Positions 1 to 7,400 of a stretch of 12,012 bases of DNA are shown here, piece after piece (the stretch's first letter is position 1; each line of letters begins with the position of its first letter). Location of the stretch: NCBI GenBank assembly GCA_003447895.1, contig DLYC01000231.1, positions 1 to 12,012 on the forward strand, in the 5' to 3' direction. Both the position numbers and the translations under genes were made by a program. This DNA comes from Lachnospiraceae bacterium (GTDB taxonomy: Bacteria; Bacillota; Clostridia; Lachnospirales; Lachnospiraceae). The notes beneath the pieces were generated by a model. The model was not told the DNA's origin, searched no databases, and saw nothing but the letters and a program-made list of their open reading frames with translations.

Positions 1-543
1 TTCAGCGTGCCGGTCAATCTCCGGAACTATTTTCCGTCGGAGACGGCGCGCAATTTCTTTGGCGTGATCAATGTGGCGTTCGATCCTGCCCTCTATGACG
101 GGACGCTGGAGAGTATCATTCCTGTGGTCAAAGAATCTTTTGACCGGCAGCTCAAACAGGACCAGGTGGAGCTGACAATGAATTCCTATGCGGCCCTCGA
201 GCACAATCTCGCGGTCAAAGTAGTGCCGCTCCCCATCAAGAACCTTGTGATCTCTATGGCAAACGCGAGGATGCAGCAGGGAATCACGGGCACGGTCTCC
301 AATGTCGGAAAGATCGTGGTCCCGGAGGCAATGGAGCCCTACATCGAAAAGTTCAGCTGCTTTATGGCGGCGCCGGAAATCCAGTACTGCATATGCTCCT
401 ATAAGGACAAACTGGTTTTTGGCGTGGCTTCGGCCTTTATTGAGCACCCGATCATCCGTGGATTCTTTCGCGATATCGTGGACATGGGGATCGAGGTGGA
501 ACTGGAGAGCAATGACTTCGACGTGATCAGAAAGGAGGGATAG
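1..543 (+). CDS. Condensation-domain / alcohol acetyltransferase-like protein, C-terminal part (5' truncated)
   Basis: The frame is open from the first base and ends at TAG 541-543, so about 180 C-terminal residues are visible and the start lies outside the window. The opening motif VPVNLRNYFPSETARNFFG, then a V/I-rich strand (GVINVAF), a long helix with repeated K/Q residues, and the later SNVGKI motif match the C-terminal half of condensation-fold (CoA-dependent acyltransferase superfamily) proteins annotated as alcohol acetyltransferases in Clostridia. Known members move an acyl group onto a hydroxyl or amine. The catalytic HHxxxD motif would be in the missing N-terminal half, so activity cannot be judged. 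There is no membrane segment in the visible part, so it is probably cytosolic. The stop sits 2 bases before the next gene, whose Shine-Dalgarno lies inside this coding end, suggesting translational coupling. The family call is fairly secure; the substrate is unknown. Confidence 0.72.
   Translation, partial: FSVPVNLRNYFPSETARNFFGVINVAFDPALYDGTLESIIPVVKESFDRQLKQDQVELTMNSYAALEHNLAVKVVPLPIKNLVISMANARMQQGITGTVSNVGKIVVPEAMEPYIEKFSCFMAAPEIQYCICSYKDKLVFGVASAFIEHPIIRGFFRDIVDMGIEVELESNDFDVIRKEG
532..538 (+). promoter_or_regulatory. Ribosome binding site deciding a GTG start
   Basis: AAGGAGG is a near-perfect Shine-Dalgarno placed 7 bases before GTG 546. No ATG lies in a suitable position, and the zinc-ribbon cysteines begin at codon 4, so the GTG is the start. 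The site overlaps the last codons of the upstream acyltransferase gene. Confidence 0.85.
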
Positions 544-545
544 GC

Positions 546-1205
546 GTGCAGCACTGTCCGAAATGCAGGGTGAATATCCGGGGAGAGAAGACAGGCTGCC
601 CTCTTTGCGGAGGAAGGCTCACGGGAGAGCCCGAGCCGGGCGGTTTCCCGGTGCTCGAAAAGCGCCGTTTTTCCCACATGTCAGCAGTCAAGGTGGCGAC
701 ATTCGCCTTTCTCTCCTTTCTCATTATTATGCTGGCGCTGGAGATCCTGTATAATTTCAAACTGACCTGGGTGCCTTTTGTCCTTCTGATCGCGGCCATT
801 GCCTGGGCGGACCTTATGGTCGGCATCTATTACCGCAACAATTTTATAAAAACGTTTACCTATGAGACTTATCTGATCATGGCCACGTGCCTTCTGATCG
901 ATGGAATGACAGGCTGGCGCGGGTGGTCCGTTGCCTTTGTGCTTCCGATCGGCTATGTCCTTTTGATCTTTGTGACAGTTATCGTCGGGCTTGCGGCCAA
1001 GCTGCGCCTGGAAGAATACATCATCTACCTTGTGGTGACGATGCTTTTGTCTGTGCTGCAGATCATTCCGATCCTCCTGCACAGAAATCCGGTGATCCTG
1101 CCGGCGGTCCTTAGCATGACAATACTCCTGATCCTGTGCTGCGCGGCGGTGATCTTCCGCTTCCGGGATCTTCAGAGCGCGGCGGAGAAGCTGTTCAACA
1201 TATAA
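546..1205 (+). CDS. DUF6320-like zinc-ribbon multi-pass membrane protein
   Basis: A 219-residue protein with a GTG start. The N-terminus carries two CxxC knuckles (C4/C7 in CPKC and C18/C21 in CPLC), followed by GG, a compact zinc ribbon of the rubredoxin type. After a linker of about 25 residues come about six hydrophobic segments, roughly at residues 48-69, 74-96, 107-122, 126-150, 157-178 and 182-204, ending in a short basic/amphipathic tail. This layout matches proteins annotated DUF6320 in Clostridia, which are often found beside alcohol-acetyltransferase-like genes; I recall this association and have not searched for it here. No catalytic motif is visible. It could be a membrane scaffold or transporter-like partner of the acyltransferase, with the ribbon in the cytoplasm. 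The ribosome binding site inside the preceding gene and the 2-base gap make co-translation very likely. Function is unknown. Confidence 0.8.
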   Translation: MQHCPKCRVNIRGEKTGCPLCGGRLTGEPEPGGFPVLEKRRFSHMSAVKVATFAFLSFLIIMLALEILYNFKLTWVPFVLLIAAIAWADLMVGIYYRNNFIKTFTYETYLIMATCLLIDGMTGWRGWSVAFVLPIGYVLLIFVTVIVGLAAKLRLEEYIIYLVVTMLLSVLQIIPILLHRNPVILPAVLSMTILLILCCAAVIFRFRDLQSAAEKLFNI

Positions 1206-1207
1206 TG

Positions 1208-1228
1208 GCCGGGGAGCCGGCTTGTTTA
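1208..1228 (+). terminator. Weak hairpin after the zinc-ribbon gene
   Basis: A 5-bp stem (GCCGG 1208-1212 with CCGGC 1217-1221) and a 4-base loop is followed by TTGTTTA. The stem is short and the T tract interrupted, so this is at most a leaky attenuator between the membrane-protein gene and the hydrolase gene. I see no convincing promoter in the 109-base gap, so read-through is expected. Confidence 0.25.
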
Positions 1229-1314
1229 GGCACTGAAAAATTTGTGAGTTTACGGCAAGTACCTGACAGACCACATGTAATTTGCACAAGACAACAGGCG
1301 GAGGCGCGGAAACG

Positions 1315-2544
1315 ATGAACTGGATGGTCCGAATCGGAAATTTTGTGGAGGAATCTATTTCCAAAGGAATCTATGACCTGGGGCAGGAAGCGCCGATCCT
1401 GGTCGGGGAGCCATTGGAAAAGGTCTGGTACAGCCTGCCTGTCCCCGAGGGGATGTGCGCGGACGGCTCCGATTATCACATTTATGTCAAAAAAGGAACG
1501 ACCGACAAGCTGTGCATTTTCTTCTCGGGCGGCGGAATTGCCATCAACGAATACATGGCGGCAAGGCCTGTCAACGGAGGGCGGGTGGCCGCATGGCTTC
1601 CCAATTATTACTGGAACAATTTGAGGCTCTTTACGCAGGTGATGAACATCAATGTCGGGATCACGGTAAACGGATACGACAATCCCTTCGATGACTGGAA
1701 CTTTGTGATCATCACTTATGCGACCGGCGATATGCATGTGGGAGACAGCAGGATGACTTACCGCATAGCGGACGACGGAGGGGACGAAGAGATCTTCGGG
1801 GAGAGCGGAGCCGGCAAATCCGAGGATAAAGGCCAAAATATGCAGGCCGCCGGACAGGACGAGAGGAGAGAGGCTGTTCTCCATTTCCACGGCTATCAGA
1901 ATTTCATGGCAGCAATGCGGGCGGGCAAGAAACTCTTTCCCACGGCCGAAAAGCTCCTCATCGCCGGAGAGAGCGCCGGCGCGTTCGCGGTCCCCGCGCT
2001 CGCGGAGCAGATCGTCGGGGAGTTCTATCCGGCGTGTCATGATGTGACACTCTTTTCGGACAGCGCGCAGCTTGTCTATAAGGGCTGGAAGAGAACGCTC
2101 AAGGAGGTCTGGCAGACGAGAAGAGAGCTGTGGGCCGGCATGAACGGAACGAATCTCGCGCAGGAGTGGTACAAGGGCGTCTGCAGGAGGCAGGGAAAGC
2201 GCTTCCGGTATCTCTACTCCGGCTCGACGACGGATTACCTTCTGAGCGCCTTCTATAATGACGTGACCAACAAAGTCTATGACACGGATACGCAGGTCCA
2301 GGAGATTTACTATGCGCAGATGCAGAAGATGATCCGGGAACTGCGAAGCTATGATCCGGACTTCTCTTTTTACATTCACGACTGGCATCGGCCGCTCTCC
2401 ATGTATAAGGGGGGATCGATCCACACCGTAGTGCGGCAGCCGGAGTTTCTGCTCCGCACGCAGGACGACGTGACGATGGCCTATTGGCTCAGTGAGTGCG
2501 TGGAGGGCAGGACTTTCAACGTGGGGATGAGCCTTCTGCGGTGA
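1315..2544 (+). CDS. Pectin acetylesterase / Notum-family serine hydrolase
   Basis: The 409-residue start at ATG 1315 is chosen because GGAGG (1300-1304) lies 10 bases upstream; a TTG at 1282 is in frame but has no good site. Family marks in order are SGGGIA (residues 71-76, oxyanion loop), YATGDMHVGD (135-144), HFHGYQN (200-206), and the nucleophile elbow GESAGA with Ser220. TTDYLL (Asp307) and GSIHTV (His370) follow as the likely rest of the triad. Known members hydrolyse O-acetyl or O-acyl esters on pectin, glycans or lipid-modified proteins. There is no signal peptide or membrane segment, so this one appears cytosolic and real pectin is an unlikely substrate. An acidic, low-complexity stretch (about residues 151-186) interrupts the fold between GDMHVGD and HFHGY. 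It follows the acyltransferase and zinc-ribbon genes and ends at a strong terminator. Family confident, substrate unknown. Confidence 0.82.
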   Translation: MNWMVRIGNFVEESISKGIYDLGQEAPILVGEPLEKVWYSLPVPEGMCADGSDYHIYVKKGTTDKLCIFFSGGGIAINEYMAARPVNGGRVAAWLPNYYWNNLRLFTQVMNINVGITVNGYDNPFDDWNFVIITYATGDMHVGDSRMTYRIADDGGDEEIFGESGAGKSEDKGQNMQAAGQDERREAVLHFHGYQNFMAAMRAGKKLFPTAEKLLIAGESAGAFAVPALAEQIVGEFYPACHDVTLFSDSAQLVYKGWKRTLKEVWQTRRELWAGMNGTNLAQEWYKGVCRRQGKRFRYLYSGSTTDYLLSAFYNDVTNKVYDTDTQVQEIYYAQMQKMIRELRSYDPDFSFYIHDWHRPLSMYKGGSIHTVVRQPEFLLRTQDDVTMAYWLSECVEGRTFNVGMSLLR

Positions 2545-2551
2545 GCCACGG

Positions 2552-2578
2552 CGCGCCGCATTATGCGGCGCGTTATTT
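2552..2578 (+). terminator. Intrinsic terminator of the acyltransferase-hydrolase operon
   Basis: CGCGCCGCAT (2552-2561) is the exact reverse complement of ATGCGGCGCG (2563-2572). It folds as a 9-bp GC-rich stem with a TTA loop. TTATTT follows at once, and the structure begins 7 bases after the hydrolase stop. A smaller 5-bp hairpin (GGTGG 2582-2586 with CCACC 2592-2596) follows. The T tract is short, but stem strength and position make termination likely. Confidence 0.8.
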
Positions 2579-2596
2579 CGTGGTGGAATAACCACC

Positions 2597-2626
2597 TTGA
2601 CTTTTCATGTCCTGAAAGACAATAAT
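2597..2626 (+). promoter_or_regulatory. Sigma-A-like promoter for the kinase / Ig-protein unit
   Basis: TTGACT (-35, 2597-2602) and AATAAT (-10, 2621-2626) each match the housekeeping consensus at 5 of 6 positions and are separated by 18 bases. They sit just after the upstream terminator. Transcription would begin near 2633, giving a leader of about 120 bases before ATG 2754. Confidence 0.6.
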
Positions 2627-2637
2627 GAGCATATCCA

Positions 2638-2663
2638 GCCGGCAAAGGGATCCCGAGGCCGGC
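2638..2663. promoter_or_regulatory. 26-bp composite palindrome just after the predicted transcription start
   Basis: GCCGGC (2638-2643), AAA, the self-complementary GGGATCCC (2647-2654), GAG, then GCCGGC again (2658-2663). The outer and inner elements are symmetric about one centre and only the two 3-base spacers break the symmetry. Lying about +5 to +30 from the predicted start, it has the form of a dimeric repressor operator. As RNA it could form an interrupted hairpin. Confidence 0.45.
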
Positions 2664-2675
2664 ACACCGCATTTC

Positions 2676-2706
2676 AAATGTTTCTCCCGCAGTTCGCGGA
2701 ACATTT
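2676..2706 (+). promoter_or_regulatory. Leader hairpin upstream of the kinase gene
   Basis: AAATGTT (2676-2682) pairs with AACATTT (2700-2706), and CCGC (2687-2690) pairs with GCGG (2696-2699) around the loop AGTTC. A 4-base bulge lies on the left side only. The structure ends about 30 bases before the weak Shine-Dalgarno GGGAG (2737-2741) and is not followed by a T tract, so it is not a terminator. Confidence 0.4.
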
Positions 2707-2753
2707 CAGAAAAATCAATCGATCATTGCCATATACGGGAGTGATGCCGGCAA

Positions 2754-4385
2754 ATGGAAAATACACAGGTCAAGAGGGTTTCCCGCGAAGAGTTTGAGGT
2801 ACTTGACGAAATCGGGCGCGGCGGGAGCGCCGTTGTATACCGCGTAAGAGAAAAGACTACCGGGAATATCTATGCCATGAAGACAGCCCGGGAGGGGAAA
2901 GAGAGGATCGTGCAGGAAGAGGCGGAGGTACTCTTCAAAGTCCGCCACAGCGGAATTCCGGCGCTTTACGCGGAACTGGATACACAGGACGGCTTTGTTA
3001 TGGAGCTTGTGGAGGGGACTTCTCTTCTGGAGGCATTGAGCAGCGGGCGGCTCTTCACAAGTGAAGAGGCGGCGGGAGCCGGCATACAGTTCTGCGAAAT
3101 CCTGCAGGGTCTTCACAGCATGGATCCGCCCCGCATTTACAGAGATTTCAAGCCTTCCAACATTATTGTGAAAAAGGACGGGACATACGCGGTTGTGGAC
3201 TACGGCGCTGTGAGGGCCTTCCGCGAGGGAGCCTCGCAGGACACGCACAGGCTGGGCACAGAGGGATATGCCGCGCCGGAGCAGTATGGAGGATGGGAGC
3301 AGTCCGATGTACGCACAGATGTCTACGGTATCGGCGCGGTCCTGCACAGCATGATCACCGGAAAGCCGCCTCTGGAGACCGGCCTCTGTCCGATCGGCGA
3401 GATCCTGCTCGGTGAGGAGGGCTCTGTGATGGAGAAAATACTGCTCCGCTGCTGCAGCGTATCCCCGTCAATGCGATACAGCTCCCTGGAAGAACTGAAA
3501 AGGGCACTGAAGAGAGTGCAGAGCCGGAAGGGGCGACGCGCGCGCGGACTAAGGGGCAGAGACCGGGAAGCCGCGTGGAAACGGTTTGTATTGGCAGGCT
3601 GGCTGTCTTTTGGCTGCTTTCTGGGATCGGGGATCTTCGCGGCAGCGTCATCCGGCGTCAGGTCCGCGCAGTACTATGGGCAGATTGAAGCGGCCGGCAG
3701 GATGAACGGCCTTTGGGACAAGGCGGACTGCTATCAGGAAGCCGTGCAGGTGATGCCGCTCGCGACGGAGGCCTATCTGTCTTTTGCCGGAGAGGCGGCC
3801 GCGGACGGCGTGATCACGGCGGAGGAAACGGAGGCTCTGGGCAGCCTCTTCTATGCGAGCCCCGAGCTGGAGAAGCTGCGGAACCTGAAGCCGGGGGCCT
3901 ACGCAAAGATGCAGAGAAAGGTCGGGGAACTGTTCTTCGTCTATGGCAGGGACCAAAGAGAAATGACGAGGCAGCTGTGGGCCAATGCGGCAGCGGCGTT
4001 CGGCGCGTCCGGGCAGGACCGGAAGATGGCGAAGGCGATGTGTGAGGTCCTGAGTGACCGCCGGACGGGGAGCCGCGCGTCTTCGTGGCTTTTCCTCGAG
4101 AAGGAATCGGTGAAAGCTGCGCTTCGGGACGGAGACGGGAACTTTGCGGCGGCAGTCTGCGCGGCGGCGGCCGGGGAGGTGGCCGTCTGCCCGGACCTGT
4201 ATACAGGGACGGGAACGGAGGAGGCGGAAATGAAGGAGGTGACGCAATATGCCCGCCGAATGCTGGAGATGGTTGACGACGGGAGTGGCAGAGTCAAGGT
4301 GTGCGCGAGGCTCAGAGAGGAACTGGCGGCAGCACTTGGCGCGTCAAAAAACAGCACAGGGCAGGGATCGCTCTGCGAACCCTGA
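2754..4385 (+). CDS. Transmembrane PknB-like serine/threonine protein kinase
   Basis: A 543-residue Hanks-type kinase. Visible motifs are the glycine loop EIGRGGSAVVY (19-29), the ATP-binding lysine K43 in YAMK and helix-C glutamates near 55-58. The catalytic loop YRDFKPSN (129-136) has Asp131, Lys133 and Asn136. DYG (149-151) takes the place of DFG, then come GTEGYAAPEQYG (168-179) and the F-helix Asp at 189. All key catalytic residues are kept, so it is predicted active. A basic juxtamembrane stretch (about 250-276) leads into one membrane helix (about 278-300) and an external domain of about 240 residues rich in Ala/Glu helices, possibly TPR-like. There are no PASTA repeats, so this is not the usual cell-wall-sensing PknB/PrkC. 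It would phosphorylate cytosolic targets in response to an external or envelope cue. The start has a weak site (GGGAG, 12 bases upstream). It is followed after 65 bases by a giant surface-protein gene, probably in the same transcript. Confidence 0.88.
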   Translation: MENTQVKRVSREEFEVLDEIGRGGSAVVYRVREKTTGNIYAMKTAREGKERIVQEEAEVLFKVRHSGIPALYAELDTQDGFVMELVEGTSLLEALSSGRLFTSEEAAGAGIQFCEILQGLHSMDPPRIYRDFKPSNIIVKKDGTYAVVDYGAVRAFREGASQDTHRLGTEGYAAPEQYGGWEQSDVRTDVYGIGAVLHSMITGKPPLETGLCPIGEILLGEEGSVMEKILLRCCSVSPSMRYSSLEELKRALKRVQSRKGRRARGLRGRDREAAWKRFVLAGWLSFGCFLGSGIFAAASSGVRSAQYYGQIEAAGRMNGLWDKADCYQEAVQVMPLATEAYLSFAGEAAADGVITAEETEALGSLFYASPELEKLRNLKPGAYAKMQRKVGELFFVYGRDQREMTRQLWANAAAAFGASGQDRKMAKAMCEVLSDRRTGSRASSWLFLEKESVKAALRDGDGNFAAAVCAAAAGEVAVCPDLYTGTGTEEAEMKEVTQYARRMLEMVDDGSGRVKVCARLREELAAALGASKNSTGQGSLCEP

Positions 4386-4450
4386 ATGATGTCCGAAGAC
4401 AGAATCAGACACTTGTAAACGCAAAACGGAGAGGCGGAGTAGGAGTATGC

Positions 4451-7400
4451 ATGAAGTCTTGGATCATGTGGATGGAGATGTACAGGCTGATCGCGGCGCT
4501 TTTTATGCTGATATCGCTCGCGGCAGCCGTTACGGCGGTGATACTGCTTTTCAGGGAGGGCCTTGTTGAAAAGCTGATCGGAACCTGCCGATCGGGATAC
4601 GGCATCCGGCTGGGGATCGCGGCAGCGGCGGCCTTTGTCTGGATCCTGGTCATCGGAAAGAGCGCCCTCGCCATGGAAGGAAACCAAGGTGCAGGGATAC
4701 CCGCGCGTTCGGAGGCGGCGGGGACTGCGGAAGCGGCGGAAAGGGAGGAAAATGCCGGGCCCGGAGAGCCGGGTGCGGAGGAAAGCAGGGAAAATGCCGG
4801 TTCCGGAGAAACAGAGACAGCAGATCCGTCGAAATCCGGGCCGGCCGATTCGGCAAAATCCGGAGCAGAGGACACGCCGGACCCCGGGACAGGGGATTCG
4901 TCGGATCCCGGGACAGGGGATTCGTCGGACCCCGGAACAGGGGATTCGTCGGACCCGGGGACAGAGGACCCGTCAGAGTCCGGGCCGGAGGATTCTTCGG
5001 ATACGGGGACAACCGACGATCCGACAACACCCGGGACAGAAGACCCGTCGGATCCTGGGACGGAGGAGCCGCAGGAGCCGGAGATCCCGGATACGTCGGC
5101 GCCTTCCATACAAATCCGGATGGAAGAGAATGTGAACAGAGATGCCGAAGGCACCCCGCACTGCCGTAGTGACAATGCGGGGATCGCAGTCGTGATGGAG
5201 GATGTTCAGGAGGGGGACAGAGGAATCGGGACCTATAGGGTCACGGTAACCGATTCGAAGGGAAATACAAAGGAGAGAAACTGGGTAAAAGGGGAAAAGG
5301 AAGAGGCACCGCCGCACACAGAACTCAGGCTGGACGCCGGAGAAGTGGCAGAGCTGGCGGATGGAATGATCACTGTGAAGGTCCGCGCAGAGGACCTTGC
5401 CGGAAATTGTCAGGAAAACAGGCTCTGTCTGATCCTGGACACGCACGGTCCTGTCCTCAAAGAAATCCGGACAGTAAGCGGCGGCGCGCCGGATTCCCCC
5501 TCTGCGGAGGCCGGCTCCGGGGAAACGGGCGGAGAGTCGTCCGGCGCTCCGATTTCGGGCGCCGCAGCGGAAGGGAATCTGTATGACGACGGCGACCGGT
5601 ATTACAACGACATCGAACTTACGACGATCTTTAAAATGGAGGATGAAAATGAGGTCTTCTGGGAGATCTCTTATCTTGTGCTGCCGGGGATCGGATCCGG
5701 CGGCGGTGAGAACAGCGCGGAGAGGCGAAGGTCAGGGAGCGGAAAGCTGGGAAGCGTCACAATTTCGGAGGAAGGAATCTACGGGGGCTTTCGGATCTGC
5801 GGGAAGGACCTTGCGGGAAACCCGCTGACGGCAGGATCAGACTGCCGGTGCAGCCGGGATGCCGAGGGCTTCTATGAAGAAGACGGGGAGATCTGTCTGC
5901 CCGGGAGAAAGATCATAGACCGGACGCCCCCGGAAGCGGAGATCCGGTACAGCAGTGCGGCAGACGGCTATCTGTATTGGGAAAAGGGACAGGAGACGGT
6001 CTATTATGCCGCGGACGTGCTTGCAGCGCCGAAGATCACGGACAGATGCGGGGACAAAGAGATGCCGGTGGACACGGAGGCGTACGGCCTGGTCCGATGG
6101 GGCGGCCCGGCTGGGAGCGAGGAGGCAGTGACTTCTGCCTTGACGGAGGCCTGCACCGTGATGAGGGACGACAGAGAACAGTTCGGCGCTTTCGGAAGGG
6201 ACCGGGCCGGCAACGCGCTGACTGTCAGGGAGGTCTTCGCGGACGGAGTCCTGGAGGAAGGGCTTTACAGAGACGGATCCGGTGAGCGGACAGTGCCCTA
6301 TCTGCCGCAGACTGTGAGGAGCGGGCAGGCGGATGAGGAGAGCTGCGCGCCCGGGGCAGTGATCGTGAGAGATACCGTAAATCCGGTGGCAACTGTATCG
6401 GTCAGTGAGCCCGTCGGAAACCCTGCCGGGATCGACCGAACGTCGGGGCTTCTGTATTTTGGCAACGAGGACAGCCTGTATGAAGGCGGGGTAAAAGCGG
6501 TCCGGGTGCGATTTGAAGTGGAAGATGAGAATGCGGACGGCGACAGGATCGGAATTCGAAAGGCCTATGAAAGGGTTCCGGCGGGAAAGAACTGTGAAGA
6601 GATCAGCCCCGGATTTGGGAGCGCAGCGGCCGACAGGCCTTCTGTGACGCAGGAGGGGACGCGGCTTTTATTTGCGATCACCCACAGACCGGGAGGAAGC
6701 GATATGCCCGACGGAGTTTATCAGTTCGGTATTGCCGGGACAGACAAGGCGGGAAATCCTCTTGTGAGGAGCAAGACAAAAGGGCACTGGGATGAGGATT
6801 TCAGGATGTCGGACGAGGGCGGAAGCGGTAACGGTGTGCTTGTGACATGCCGAATGGTCGTGGATACCGAGGCGCCCTCGGGGGAAATCTGTGTGAGAAA
6901 CCAAAGCGGGGAGGAATACTGCGTGATGGAGGCGCACGAACGCGCATGGGTGACCCGGAGAGAAGGGTTTATGCCGTTTCGAAGGGAGAGGGAGGCCGAG
7001 ATCACATTCAGGGCAGCGGACACTTCGCCGGCCGCCGTATCCTTCCGGCTTCTCTCGACTTCGGGAGCCCGCAATGCGACGCCGCCGGATGGCGCAGTAT
7101 ATAAAGCCTGCGCAGAGGGAAAAGTGGCGGTTCTGGGCGGGCAGATCTTCCGACTGGAGAGGGCATTCATAAGGGACCGCGCGGGAAACTGCTCGGCGGT
7201 CCTTGCCGGGACAGTCAATTTCTACCTGGATACGAGACTTCCCGACGCGGATCTCCGGGTTCCGACTGCCTCTGTGAGAGCCGTCTCAGCGATCACGGCG
7301 AGAGATCCGAGGGGGCAGGCGCTGTACGGGGGCAGTGTCTGTTTGGAGATCACCGCGCAGGACCCTGACGAAGCCGGCGGCGGTTCAGGGCTCAGGGAGG

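Noticed and set aside
1249..1281. Possible promoter (TTTACG with TGTAAT) before the esterase gene
   Set aside because: The spacer is about 21 bases, too long for a normal housekeeping promoter, and no other pairing is better.
681..1364. 227-codon - strand frame opposite the zinc-ribbon membrane-protein gene
   Set aside because: The translation is rich in His/Gln/Arg/Asp with no domain. It mirrors the codons of hydrophobic helices on the + strand.
1195..2595. Long open frame (466 codons) on the - strand
   Set aside because: It lies opposite the esterase gene, whose motifs and ribosome binding site are clear. The antisense product has no recognisable domain and no good Shine-Dalgarno, as expected for a shadow frame in GC-rich DNA.
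4301..4450. Upstream extension of the giant protein into the kinase gene
   Set aside because: The extra 50 residues are Arg/Gln-rich and overlap the kinase coding end. AGGAG before ATG 4451 and the membrane helix right after it favour the later start.
4880..4975. Possible CRISPR-like array
   Set aside because: The units are contiguous 24-bp coding repeats without spacers and keep an open frame.
4635..5135. 166-codon + strand frame, extremely Arg-rich, inside the giant gene
   Set aside because: It is the +1 reading of the octapeptide-repeat region. The arginine richness comes from GC-rich repeat codons read out of frame.
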